Shown here one piece after another: positions 55,446-64,000 of a DNA stretch of 64,000 nucleotides; the first letter of the stretch is position 1, and the number at the start of each line of letters is the position of its first letter. The DNA is taken from the NCBI GenBank assembly GCA_026686845.1, contig JAIVEN010000026.1, positions 20,992,001-21,056,000 on the forward strand, written 5' to 3'. A model generated the notes under the pieces. That model made no database searches. It had not been told where the DNA came from and was given only the letters and a program-made list of their open reading frames with translations. The translations under genes and the position numbers were made by a program. Source of the stretch: Adenanthera pavonina (lineage: Eukaryota; Streptophyta; Magnoliopsida; Fabales; Fabaceae).

Positions 55446-58400
55446 TTGCAGGTCTGTCTCAAAGCTAAGAAAAGCAACAAATGGTATATGGACAGTGCAT
55501 GCTCAAGTCACATGACAGGTGACAAGGAGAAGTTCATCACCCTGAGAGACAAGAAAGGAGGAAAGGTGACCTTTGGAGGTGACCAATATGGCAAAATCAT
55601 TGGTATTGGAATTGTGGGTAAAAATCCAGAAACATCCATTGAAGAGGTGCTGTTTGTGATTGGACTCAACCACAACCTGCTAAGCGTGAGTCAGACCTGT
55701 GACAAAGGAAACTGGGTGCTGTTTGACTCAAAGTTTTGCCTGGTCATCAGAAAAAGTGATCACAAAGTTATCCTCAAAGCTCAAAGGGATGGTAACTGCT
55801 ATACTATTGATCTTGATGAACTTCCTCCCTTAGATTCTGTATGCTTAATTAGTCAGAATAATGATAGTTGGCTATGGCATAGAAGATTAGCTCATGTGAA
55901 CATGAATCAACTGTCTAAACTAATTAAAAATGAGCTAGTAACTGGTCTACCAAAAATATCTTTTGAAAAGGATAAAGAATGTGATGCATGCTTAAGAGGA
56001 AAACAAACCAAATCATCATTTAAATCTAAAAATGTAGTTACCACAACTAGACCACTTGAATTGTTGCATATGGACTTAATTGGACCATCTAGGGTGAAAA
56101 GTCTTGGTGGTAATCTGTATGTGCTTGTAATTGTTGATGATTATTCTAGATTTACTTGGACATTATTTCTTTCCTCCAAAAGTGATACCTTTGATGCATT
56201 TGCAACCTTAGCCAAGAAAGTGCAAAATGAGAAAGGTATTTCTATTGTGTCTATCAGGTCAGACCATGGAGGAGAATTTGAAAATGCATACTTCCTGGAG
56301 TACTGCAATGAGCATGGGATTGATCATAACTTCTCAGCACCAAGAACTCCTCAACAAAATGGAGTAGTAGAAAGGAAGAATAGAACTATTGGAGAGATGG
56401 CCAGAGCTATGATAAATGAGAAGGAACTCTCCCAAGTATTCTGGGCTGATGCAGTAAATACAGCAAGTTACATCATAAACAGAGCTTACATCAGACCAAT
56501 CCTAGGGAAGACTCCATATGAGCTGTACAAGGGAAGAAAGCCAAATCTGTCACACCTCCATGTGTTCGGGTGCAAATGCTTCATTCACAACAATGGTAAA
56601 GAAAATCTAGGTAAATTTGATGCCAAATCCGATGAAGGTATATTTCTGGGTTATTCAAGTAGGAGTAAGGCATATAGAATTTATAATAAAAGATCAAATG
56701 TAATAGAAGAATCTGTACATGTGGTTTTCATTGAAAATGAAACTGTTTCAAAACATACTATCAATGAGGATGATCTTACTTTCAATTTTGAAAAACTAGG
56801 AATTTCTGATAAGAGTAAAACTGAACCTCCAAAGATATCTGAATCTGTTAATATAGAGGAAGATATCCAGGAGCAAGAGTTTGATGAAGAAAACAATGAG
56901 GAAACATCTCAAGAACTTCCTAGAGCTTGGAGATATCAAAGGAATCATCCTGTTGATCAAGTAATAGGGAATGTTCTAGAGAGAGTCAAAACCAGAAAAC
57001 AGTTAAGAGAACAGATGCTCAACTGTGCTTTCATTTCACAAATAGAACCCAAATGTACTGAAGAGGCCTTAACTGATGATTACTGGACTTTGGCTATGCA
57101 AGATGAATTAAATCAATTTGAAAGAAATCAAGTTTGGGATTTAGTGTCTAGACCCAAAAATCATCCTGTTATTGGTACCAAATGGGTTTTCAGAAATAAA
57201 CTTGATGAATCTGGAATAATAATCAGAAATAAAGCTAGACTAGTTGCTAAAGGGTATAATCAAGAAGAAGGTATTGATTTTGAAGAAACTTTTGCACCAG
57301 TAGCTAGATTAGAAGCTATAAGAATACTACTGGCATATGCATGCATGAAAAATATTTTATTATATCAAATGGATGTAAAAAGTGCTTTTCTGAATGGATA
57401 TATCATGGAAGAGGTTTATGTTGATCAACCTCCAGGTTTTGAGGACTCTACAAAACCAAACCATGTTTATAAACTGAAGAAAGCTCTCTATGGTTTAAAA
57501 CATGCCCCTAGAGCATGGTATGAGAGACTGAGCAATTTTCTAACTGAAAAGGGGTTTAACAGAGGCAAAGTTGACACAACCTTATTTACTAAGAAAGAAA
57601 ATAAAGATTTACTAATTGTTCAAATCTATGTTGATGATATTATTTTTGGTGCTACTAATGAGGTTCTTTGCAAGGAATTTTCTAAGTTAATGCAGGGAGA
57701 ATTCGAGATGTCTATGATGGGTGAACTCAATTTCTTCCTTGGATTGCAAATCAGACAGCTAAATGATGGTATCTTCCTCAGTCAATCCAAGTATCTAAAG
57801 GAGCTGTTAAAGAAGTTTGGTATGGAGAATACCAAGCCAATGGGAACACCTATGGCTACTGCAACCAAACTGGACATGGATGAGAATGGGAAGATGTTTG
57901 ACATTACTCAGTACAGAAGAATGATCGGATCTCTGCTGTACCTAACTGCCAGCAGACCTGACATTATGTTCAGTGTCTGCATGTGTGCAAGGTTCCAATC
58001 ATGCCCCAAAGAAACCCATGCAACAGCTGTGAAAAGAATTTTTAGATATCTTATTGGAACATCACAGATGGGTCTTTGGTATCCAAAAGGCAATGGAGAA
58101 GATCTCAAAGGATACACTGATGCTGATTTTGCAGGATCCAAAACTGACAGAAAAAGCACAAGTGGAACCTGTCAGTTTCTTGGAGGATCCCTGGTCTCAT
58201 GGTTCAGCAAAAAGCAAAACAGTGTGGCCTTATCCACTGCAGAAGCTGAGTATGTTGCAGCTGGAAGCTGTTGTGCCCAAGTCATCTGGATGAAACAGCA
58301 GCTTGAAGATCTTGAGGTTAAAATGAAAGAGACACCAATCATGTGTGACAACCAAAGTGCTATAAATATCACCAAGAATCCTGTCATGCATTCGAGGACT

Positions 58401-58577
58401 AAACATATTGAAGTTAGGCACCACTTCATAAGAGATCACGTTCTGAAAGGAGAAGTTAGATTGGAGTACATCCCAACAGAGGATCAAGTTGCTGATATAC
58501 TCACAAAGCCTCTATCAGAAGACAGACACTGCAAAATAAGGAGAGAATTGGGAATGGTAAATCCCAATGAATTGTAA
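55446..58577 (+). CDS. pol: Sirevirus Pol: protease, integrase, RT, RNase H
   Basis: 1043 codons open; numbering is from 55446 (a TTG, not a start). The first ATG (55488) is already at the protease site, so expression needs frameshifting, read-through or splicing. Protease: D16-S-A. Integrase zinc finger: H145, H149, C179, C182. Core: D210, D273 and E309 (D-X62-D-X35-E) in 'LLHMDLIGPS', 'IRSDHGGEFENA' and 'NGVVERKNRT', followed by 'FGCKCFIHNN' and 'SDEGIFLGYSSRSKAYRIYN'. RT (RVT_2 type): 'KWVFRNKLDESG', 'ARLVAKGYNQEEGIDFEETF', 'QMDVKSAFLNG', catalytic YVDD at about 728-731. RNase H: D892 in 'GYTDADFAGSKTDRKSTSG', 'STAEAEYVAA', 'CDNQSAI', ending 'DILTKPL'. All catalytic residues are present. 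The protein cuts itself and gag, copies RNA to DNA inside the particle, and integrates it in the nucleus. Confidence 0.95.
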   Translation: MQVCLKAKKSNKWYMDSACSSHMTGDKEKFITLRDKKGGKVTFGGDQYGKIIGIGIVGKNPETSIEEVLFVIGLNHNLLSVSQTCDKGNWVLFDSKFCLVIRKSDHKVILKAQRDGNCYTIDLDELPPLDSVCLISQNNDSWLWHRRLAHVNMNQLSKLIKNELVTGLPKISFEKDKECDACLRGKQTKSSFKSKNVVTTTRPLELLHMDLIGPSRVKSLGGNLYVLVIVDDYSRFTWTLFLSSKSDTFDAFATLAKKVQNEKGISIVSIRSDHGGEFENAYFLEYCNEHGIDHNFSAPRTPQQNGVVERKNRTIGEMARAMINEKELSQVFWADAVNTASYIINRAYIRPILGKTPYELYKGRKPNLSHLHVFGCKCFIHNNGKENLGKFDAKSDEGIFLGYSSRSKAYRIYNKRSNVIEESVHVVFIENETVSKHTINEDDLTFNFEKLGISDKSKTEPPKISESVNIEEDIQEQEFDEENNEETSQELPRAWRYQRNHPVDQVIGNVLERVKTRKQLREQMLNCAFISQIEPKCTEEALTDDYWTLAMQDELNQFERNQVWDLVSRPKNHPVIGTKWVFRNKLDESGIIIRNKARLVAKGYNQEEGIDFEETFAPVARLEAIRILLAYACMKNILLYQMDVKSAFLNGYIMEEVYVDQPPGFEDSTKPNHVYKLKKALYGLKHAPRAWYERLSNFLTEKGFNRGKVDTTLFTKKENKDLLIVQIYVDDIIFGATNEVLCKEFSKLMQGEFEMSMMGELNFFLGLQIRQLNDGIFLSQSKYLKELLKKFGMENTKPMGTPMATATKLDMDENGKMFDITQYRRMIGSLLYLTASRPDIMFSVCMCARFQSCPKETHATAVKRIFRYLIGTSQMGLWYPKGNGEDLKGYTDADFAGSKTDRKSTSGTCQFLGGSLVSWFSKKQNSVALSTAEAEYVAAGSCCAQVIWMKQQLEDLEVKMKETPIMCDNQSAINITKNPVMHSRTKHIEVRHHFIRDHVLKGEVRLEYIPTEDQVADILTKPLSEDRHCKIRRELGMVNPNEL

Positions 58578-59574
58578 GTCATTTCTGTGCAAGTCTGTCT
58601 TTAGAACTTTTAATATTAGAATAAATTCTAACTTGAGCATCGGAGTATGTTTTAGTATAATTTCAGGTGCTCCTTGTGAAAATCAATGGCTAAAAGTTTG
58701 AAAGATTGGAGCACTCCAGATTGGAACAACCAGAAAATGAAGAGAATGATAATTATTCTGAGTTCTGGATCCATTCTGTAAGTTTTTAAAGTTGAAATTT
58801 GTATGATGTTTGATTGCTAGATGAATTTCATTGATAATCTGTGTTTTTGAACTGATCAACATGGTCAACATTCGAATTTTGGTTGATCAACAGACGAACT
58901 TTGGTCTGTTATGCCTTGAACAGTTCTCGGTAATGCCTCGAAATTCGTCTGTTGAAGCTTGAAAGTTCGAATTTTCAAAAACAAAAATTTCAAAGTTATG
59001 ATTGTCCATCACTGCTATACGAATTATTACTTCTTAACATACTAATGTTGGACAATATTTATAAAAGTTGAAAAATTCGAAGTTTCAGTTCAAAATTCGT
59101 CTGTTGACTTATGTTCTTGTTGGTTGTATCACTGAAAGATGAAGTTCTGAATGCTTAATGCGTCTATTGACTGTTGATTTGATTATTGTCTGCCTTTTTC
59201 TTTTCAACATTCGAATTTTGTTGGAACAAAATTCGTCTGATGTGCTTGTATTGTTTGTTTCAAGCCACTGTCAGACGAACTTTCAAGATGAAAATTCGTC
59301 TGTCAGTAAGCTGTGCTGAACGGTTTAACTTGTAACTGCCCGAAGTTCGAATTTTGACCTCTCAAAATTCGTCTGTCAGACGGTTACACACGTTAAATGC
59401 GTCAGTTTTCCACAGAACAGACGCAACCCTATTTGTAACCTCTCTAAGTCTGTTCTGATTCTCTCTTCAATCCTCTTAACTTCTGTCCAAAAATCGTCTT
59501 TTTCCACCGATTAAACTTCCTTTCGCATCATATAAACCCATTCTCAGCCACATTCTGCTTCATTCAACCGAGAA
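58578..59574 (+). promoter_or_regulatory. Pol-ORF3 spacer with LTR-like motif array and TATA box
   Basis: Between pol and ORF3. From about 58868 to 59382 it has the same motifs as the LTR U3: ACATTCGAATTTTGG, CAACAGACGAACTTTGG, AAATTCGTCTGTTG, AAGTTCGAATTTT, TGTCAGACGAAC and AAAATTCGTCTGTCAG. It continues with 'CGTTAAATGCGTCAGT', which resembles the LTR's 'CATTAAATGCGGTTGG' just after its array, and with a TATA-like box TATAAA at 59531-59536, 44 bp before the ORF3 ATG. This looks like a second U3-like promoter for ORF3. The motifs and TATA are visible; promoter function is inference. Confidence 0.6.
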
Positions 59575-61761
59575 ATGGCAAGAGTTAAAATTCCTGGAAC
59601 AGGAAAAGCTGTGGCCCGTCCGAAAAGGAATGTTAAATCACAATATGCTACCAAAGAAGGAGAAAAATCAAAGAGAAAAGCCGAACCCAGTAAAGCTACT
59701 CCCTCTAAACGCCAGAAATCTTCATCCAAAGCAGAATCCCAGAAATCTGGCCCCTCCTCTTCAAAAAGTGCAGAACCGTCTGCTCCTACTGCTGCCTCTT
59801 CTGCCTCTTCCAGTACTGAATCTGGAGAGTTTGAATTGACTACACTACCACTATGGAGCACTCCTGAGATTCAAGAAGAGTACACTACCAAGTTTTCCAA
59901 CAAAAAGGTAATCAAGCCTCATTGTGTGAATGTGGAACAATTTCTGATTTCCAACAATTTTGATGCTGCTATATGGTTGTTAAGATATAAAAATTTGTTG
60001 GAAATTGCTGAAAGATATGATGATGAAGTAGTGAAGACTTGGTATGCGTCTCTTAAGTATAACAGCAAGAAGATGAAATGGGAGGTCACCTTGAGATCAA
60101 GGACCATTTGGCTTGCTGATGAAACCTTCAATGAGGTATTGGAAATCCCAGGTCAAGATGGGCTGAAAGTTGACTTAACAGCCTCTGGGTATATGGATGA
60201 GGCAAGCACAGCAGATGAAGAAGGTGGATCCTTTCTGTACTACAAGGAGAGCACCATTTTGGACACCTTATTCAGGAGAAGGGAGAACAGGCCAACAATA
60301 AATCTGTTGAAGCCCACAGACCTAAGTGTACAAGTCAGAATCCTGCACTACATAGTGTCAAGGATCATTTTCAACAAGGGTGGTAGCTTCAATCTGATAA
60401 CAAGGGCAGAGGCTCATGTGATGACTGCTATCATTCGTGGGAAGCTGATCAATATGGGTCATATCATCCTTCAGCGAATGATAAAGGCAAGGGATCAGAG
60501 GAAGGATTCCACACTCCCCTATGCTGCAATTGTTTCAAGAATCCTGCAGCATGCTAGGATTCAGCACATTGAGAAAGGGAAAGGGAAACTCACTGAGGCA
60601 TTCAAGGAGGAGGAACTGCAAAGAATGGGCATTGAGAAAGATGAAGGACGATGGGTTGGAAAGGGAGCAGGAAAAACTGAAGACCTGTTCTTTGTCCCTG
60701 ATGCATCCCTCCAACAAGAAGGCACTTCTGAGGCCCCTGAAAGATCCTTACCTCAGCCTTCCCAGATAATTCCATCTCCCTCCAGGCCTACTCACCCTCC
60801 TTCCACTCCCTCCTCACGAGCCAAGCCAACTAAGATCACTGAGTTGTTTGACAGTCTGTCAACACTCATTCTCAGCATTAAAGATGAGCAAAATGCCAAA
60901 TTTGCTCATCTACAAGATCAGATCCATCAGTTGGCAGTGAATATGAAGGTGGTGGCTAATGCATATGAAGAGATAAGAAATGCAATTCCTACCACTTCAG
61001 CTCCACCTCAGCCTGGTGTCCCTGAGCCTACTCTGTCTCCATCCCCTGTGCCTCCAAGTCCCTTTGAGATTGCCTTCTCTGACCATGATACTGATATGGA
61101 TGGTGATGGTGCCATGAAAACACCAAGTCCTGGTCCACCCTTGGACTATGGCATGGAGGAAGAGGGTCTGCGGGAAACAAGCCCCATTGAGAAGAGTGAA
61201 GCAGTTGCTCAGGACTCTATTCTTTCCACCCAAGAGTCTGAGCAAGTTGAGCAGCTGGTGGCATCCATTTCTGCTTCACCATTTCTGCAATCTACACTCA
61301 ATAAGGAAAGGAGCATTGTGCCTGTTATTGATTTTGCTGCTATTGCTCACAATGCCCTTCTGCTAGCTCAAAGGAGAAGGCTTGAAGAAATGTTTTCTCC
61401 TCCTGCACCAGCCTCTCCTTCTCTTGCTAATTATGGGCTGTCAGAAGAACAGAGAGCTCGGCTAGCTCTTTCCAGGCAGGAAATGCAAGAACTGCTTGAG
61501 GTCTCTGATGATTCTGATGAAGAGCCTGCTGAGCCCCCTGCACCAGTTCAGCCAGAGATTCCTTTTGCTCCTGTCCCCCTTCGTGCTGTTCCTATCACTC
61601 AGATACCTCCTCCAATGGACTTTGTTGGACTTCCTAATGATGCCAAAAAGGGGGAGAAGATAAAGCAAACTGGGAAGCAAACTGGGACCAAGCAAGCTGG
61701 AAAATCTGCTGAGCCATCTGGAAAAGGAAAGACTTACAGCAAGAAGCCAAAGAAGAAGTGA
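59575..61761 (+). CDS. Sirevirus third ORF, 728 aa, function unknown
   Basis: Intact frame from ATG 59575 to TGA 61759-61761, in the position where some Sireviruses carry a so-called env-like gene. Residues 1-80 are basic and serine-rich with a bipartite nuclear-localisation-like pattern (KRK at 33-35, KRQK at 45-48). Residues about 110-330 ('WYASLKYNSKKMKWEV', 'RRENRPTINLLKPTDLSVQV', 'ILHYIVSRIIFNKGGSFNLI', 'LINMGHIILQRMI') resemble the plant 'putative transposon protein' domain (Transposase_32, PF20167), named from memory of its pattern. A proline-rich linker, a possible coiled coil (about 440-475), acidic/proline stretches and a lysine-rich C-terminus follow. I see no signal peptide, membrane segment or glycoprotein pattern, so an envelope role is not supported. 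The frame is clean, which for a 0.1-million-year-old copy says little about selection. Confidence 0.85.
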   Translation: MARVKIPGTGKAVARPKRNVKSQYATKEGEKSKRKAEPSKATPSKRQKSSSKAESQKSGPSSSKSAEPSAPTAASSASSSTESGEFELTTLPLWSTPEIQEEYTTKFSNKKVIKPHCVNVEQFLISNNFDAAIWLLRYKNLLEIAERYDDEVVKTWYASLKYNSKKMKWEVTLRSRTIWLADETFNEVLEIPGQDGLKVDLTASGYMDEASTADEEGGSFLYYKESTILDTLFRRRENRPTINLLKPTDLSVQVRILHYIVSRIIFNKGGSFNLITRAEAHVMTAIIRGKLINMGHIILQRMIKARDQRKDSTLPYAAIVSRILQHARIQHIEKGKGKLTEAFKEEELQRMGIEKDEGRWVGKGAGKTEDLFFVPDASLQQEGTSEAPERSLPQPSQIIPSPSRPTHPPSTPSSRAKPTKITELFDSLSTLILSIKDEQNAKFAHLQDQIHQLAVNMKVVANAYEEIRNAIPTTSAPPQPGVPEPTLSPSPVPPSPFEIAFSDHDTDMDGDGAMKTPSPGPPLDYGMEEEGLRETSPIEKSEAVAQDSILSTQESEQVEQLVASISASPFLQSTLNKERSIVPVIDFAAIAHNALLLAQRRRLEEMFSPPAPASPSLANYGLSEEQRARLALSRQEMQELLEVSDDSDEEPAEPPAPVQPEIPFAPVPLRAVPITQIPPPMDFVGLPNDAKKGEKIKQTGKQTGTKQAGKSAEPSGKGKTYSKKPKKK

Positions 61762-62044
61762 TGACTTAGATCTTAGGCTGATTATTCTTGTTGTATCTTG
61801 TTTTATTTGGGTGTTTTTGTATTTGGTTGTTTGATTTTAAGAACTACTCTTTAATTGGAATTTGTATTACAATAGTTTGGTGATATATAGTATGTTCTTG
61901 ATTGCAATATTTTGGGCATTAAATCTCTTCACTTAATCTGTTATTTTGATATCTTATGCATATGTTGAGGGGGAGCTTATGAAAGCAAACCCAAGTACTA
62001 ATCCAGTTTGTGAGTTGTTTTGTCATCATCAAAAAGGGGGAGAA
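61762..62044 (+). other. 3' untranslated stretch with two polypurine tracts
   Basis: It contains GAGGGGGAG at 61967-61975 and the main tract AAAAAGGGGGAGAA at 62031-62044, directly before the 3' LTR, preceded by TTGTCATCATC. Extra polypurine tracts upstream of the main one are typical of Sireviruses. Both are also kept in the antisense relic at 50177-50280. Confidence 0.88.
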
Positions 62045-63769
62045 TGTTGATGAAAGAGTTTTGATGATTTTAAACCAACACTCAAGATCTTGGATTGAAG
62101 ATATCAAAGGAGATCAAAGCTGTTCCAAGTGAAGATTTTCTGAGTATTTGCTGTTAGATCTCTTGTAGGATCTTTAGTTTTTGTTATGATTGGGTAAAAA
62201 GTTTTGATTTGAAGAAAAGATGTTTTCAAACTTTGATTTTATGTTAAATCCTTGAATATTTGAAAAACATCCACAAACAGACGAAGGTTAAAAGTTTAAA
62301 CTAAACTGTCAAGTTAGAAATTCGAACTTTGCCTTTGGAAATTCGAATTTCGAGCTAAAACTGATTAAGTCTGAAGAGATGGCTCTCTGTCAGACAAATT
62401 TTGGTGGTTCAAAATTCGAATTTTCATCTAGTCTGAAAGAAGCCTTTCTGGTGACAGACGAACTTCACAGTTTCAAAATTCGAATTTCAGACAAAATGCA
62501 ATTTATGAAAACCAAAGAAATTCGTCTGAAACTTTGCTAAAGTTTATCTGAAATCAAAAAGAAACTAAGTTTGAAAAATGCTCTCTGACAGACGAACTTT
62601 AACTTGGCAACATTCGAATTTTCATCTGAGTCAAAGAAGCTACTTTGTGACATTCGAATTTCACTCTTTAAAAATTCGAATTTCAGACAAAACAAAACTT
62701 GAGAAAATAGAAGAAATTCGTCTGAAAGTTTGATAAAGTTCATCTGAGATCAAGAATGATTTAAGTCTCAAAACTGGTCTCTGACAGACGAATTTCACTC
62801 TGTCAAAATTCGAATTTCAAAGAAAGTGAACTACTGTGCCTGTTTGGACGTTCTATGGACAGACGAATTTTGGACTTTCAAAATTCGAATTTCGAGGGCA
62901 CTGTAGCAAATTGAAAACACTGTTCACACTTAACAGAAAAACTTTCTTCTTAAAAATTCGTATGTCACATTGTGAAAATATTTTATAAGTTTCAAAATTC
63001 GAATTTCACTCTATGGACAGACGAACTTCGCATTTTAACGTTGGAAGCTTTAACCTTCGGTTCCCTCGAAATTCGTCTGTTGGCCAACCAAAATTCGAAT
63101 TTCAGTATGTCAGAAACATTAAATGCGGTTGGTAAACGGATAGTTTTTCAGAGTAACCGTTGGATAACTTCCCCAACGGATAGATTTAGTCTCTAACGGA
63201 TATTTGAGACCTAAATCTATAAATACAACATCATTTGAAGTTGTGGGTAACGAATCAAACTTGTATATACCGAATTTCTGCTAAATCTTCTTCTCAAAAG
63301 CTTTTACCCTCTCAACTTCTAAACTTGTACTTAAACTTTCATATCTACTCTTTTCAAGAGAGTTATTTCATTGTAATCAATCTACTCTTCATCTGGAAGA
63401 TAGATTTACTTGTGAGGGGTATTCACAAGGGGATTGAGAAGCACACAGTGAAAGTGCTTGGAGAGTTTGAGAGAGCTCAGAAACAGAGCATACTCGTTGT
63501 ACTGTGGCCTTAGCAAGAAGCCCATTGAAATTCTTGCTGTATAGTGGATAAATCTCAAGAGGTGTCTTGGGGACTGGATGTAGGTCAAGTGGAAAGACCG
63601 AACCAGGATAAATTACTGAGTTTTCTTCTCCCTATCTTCACTTTTCAGCTTGCTCTGTTTTACGCATTATTTTCATTATACTGTGATTTCTCCACTTACC
63701 TCACCTTGTGCAGAAAATTTTCAATCTTCCCAATTCACCCCCCCTCTTGGGAAGTCAGCCTTGCTAACA
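62045..63769 (+). mobile_element. 3' LTR of the young Sirevirus
   Basis: 1725 bp, same length as the 5' LTR and different from it at about five sites, all at CpG positions. TATA box at 63218-63225. It provides the polyadenylation end of the genomic RNA. Confidence 0.96.
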
Positions 63770-63774
63770 ATTTG

Positions 63775-63844
63775 TGCACCTTTGATATCTTCTCTCCAAG
63801 CTCTAGAAAGTTGGTTTGGAATCATCAAAACACTTGATTTAACA
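63775..63844 (-). mobile_element. Antisense Sirevirus, 5' LTR, remaining 70 bp
   Basis: TGCACCTTTGATATCTTCTC .. CACTTGATTTAACA, matching 50108-50176 of the partner LTR. It continues the LTR broken at 51857 once the young element and one ATTTG are removed. The minus-strand LTR start (TGTTAAATC) is at 63844. Confidence 0.9.
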
Positions 63845-64000
63845 AAGATATCATGTATAATAGATCAAGTAAAGAGATTCATTAATTCATTCAAAGTTCA
63901 ACACAAGGATGCAATCATAGAATTCAGAACAGAGCAATTTCCATTTCATCAAACAGTCACTTTTACAAGATATAACAATAACATAATACAGAAGAACAAC
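63845..64000. other. Flank, nothing recognised
   Basis: 156 bp beyond the antisense Sirevirus with no similarity to other parts of the window that I can see. It is not the continuation of the LTR sequence that ends at 48519. Confidence 0.5.

Larger units (their letters stand above)
51858..63769 (+). mobile_element. Young, apparently intact Sirevirus (Ty1/Copia), TSD ATTTG
   Basis: 11,912 bp with two 1725-bp LTRs (TGTTGATG..TAACA), flanked by ATTTG at 51853-51857 and 63770-63774. Order: LTR, primer site, gag, pol with protease-integrase-RT-RNase H (the Ty1/Copia order), 1-kb spacer, ORF3, two polypurine tracts, LTR. The 'TCATCATCAAAAAGGGGGAG' end and the third ORF are Sirevirus hallmarks. The LTRs differ at five sites by my reading, 0.3%. 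At the commonly assumed plant rate of 1.3e-8 per site per year that is about 0.1 million years (inference). gag, pol and ORF3 have no internal stops. It inserted into the 5' LTR of an older relative, about 75 bp from that LTR's start. Confidence 0.96.

Noticed and set aside
59575..61761. ORF3 as a viral envelope gene
   Set aside because: No signal peptide, transmembrane helix or cysteine/glycosylation pattern typical of a fusion protein is visible.
63845..64000. Continuation of the long LTR interrupted at 48519
   Set aside because: The sequence does not resemble the part of that LTR family that should follow, so it was left unassigned.
1..64000. Host protein-coding genes, rRNA genes, organelle insertions
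   Set aside because: No conserved plant gene motifs, no rRNA-like stretches and no plastid-like coding segments were recognised; every long open frame belongs to a retrotransposon.

Overview
The window is plant nuclear DNA, most likely a eudicot and most likely pericentromeric or otherwise heterochromatic. It is AT-rich. I recognise no host gene in it. Nearly all of it is LTR retrotransposons, solo LTRs and their fragments, nested in each other and in a satellite array with a monomer of about 165 bp. Species cannot be told from the sequence.

Layout. 1-2276: unassigned AT-rich DNA with a tRNA-derived Pol III (SINE-like) signature near 455-508 on the minus strand. 2277-4285: decayed antisense Sirevirus-type (Ty1/Copia) LTR. 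4762-5394: relic of a CACTA (En/Spm) transposase, cut by an antisense long LTR (5395-7833). 7838-13796: mosaic of LTR fragments, including a head-to-head pair of Sirevirus LTRs and a tandem LTR / 0.4-kb internal / LTR structure. 13797-41937: one satellite array, all in one orientation, opened by long LTRs starting TGTAAC (Ty3/Gypsy, Tekay/Del-like by appearance), by short Gypsy solo LTRs and by a full-length but broken Ty3/Gypsy element (34444-41475, target duplication AAGCT). 41938-48519: antisense Gypsy LTR, a decayed Sirevirus (LTR, gag, protease start) and another long LTR with a solo LTR inside. 48520-63844: an antisense, internally deleted Sirevirus (LTR, 104 bp, LTR), into whose second LTR a young Sirevirus has jumped (51858-63769, target duplication ATTTG).

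The young Sirevirus is the only element that looks intact: two 1725-bp LTRs with about five differences, a tRNA-iMet primer site, gag with two zinc knuckles, a complete pol (protease, integrase, RT, RNase H), a third ORF of 728 aa, and the Sirevirus-type polypurine tract. In outline, gag forms the particle, pol copies and integrates the element, and ORF3 has no known job; it looks nuclear rather than envelope-like.

Most interesting signal. The U3 regions of the Sirevirus LTRs are packed with short palindromes or inverted motifs, and different subfamilies carry different ones in the same slot: AATTCGAATT plus CAGACGAA in the young element, TAATCGATTA in the copy at 42818-44493, and ATAACCT/AGGTTAT in the copy at 8282-9010. 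The young element carries a second array of its own LTR motifs just upstream of ORF3, followed by a TATA box, which suggests a U3-like internal promoter. Palindrome-rich Sirevirus LTRs are known from maize; the motif replacement between subfamilies and the second array before ORF3 are the parts that may be new.

Boundaries marked with matching target duplications are firm. Those of older fragments are estimates from comparing copies by eye.
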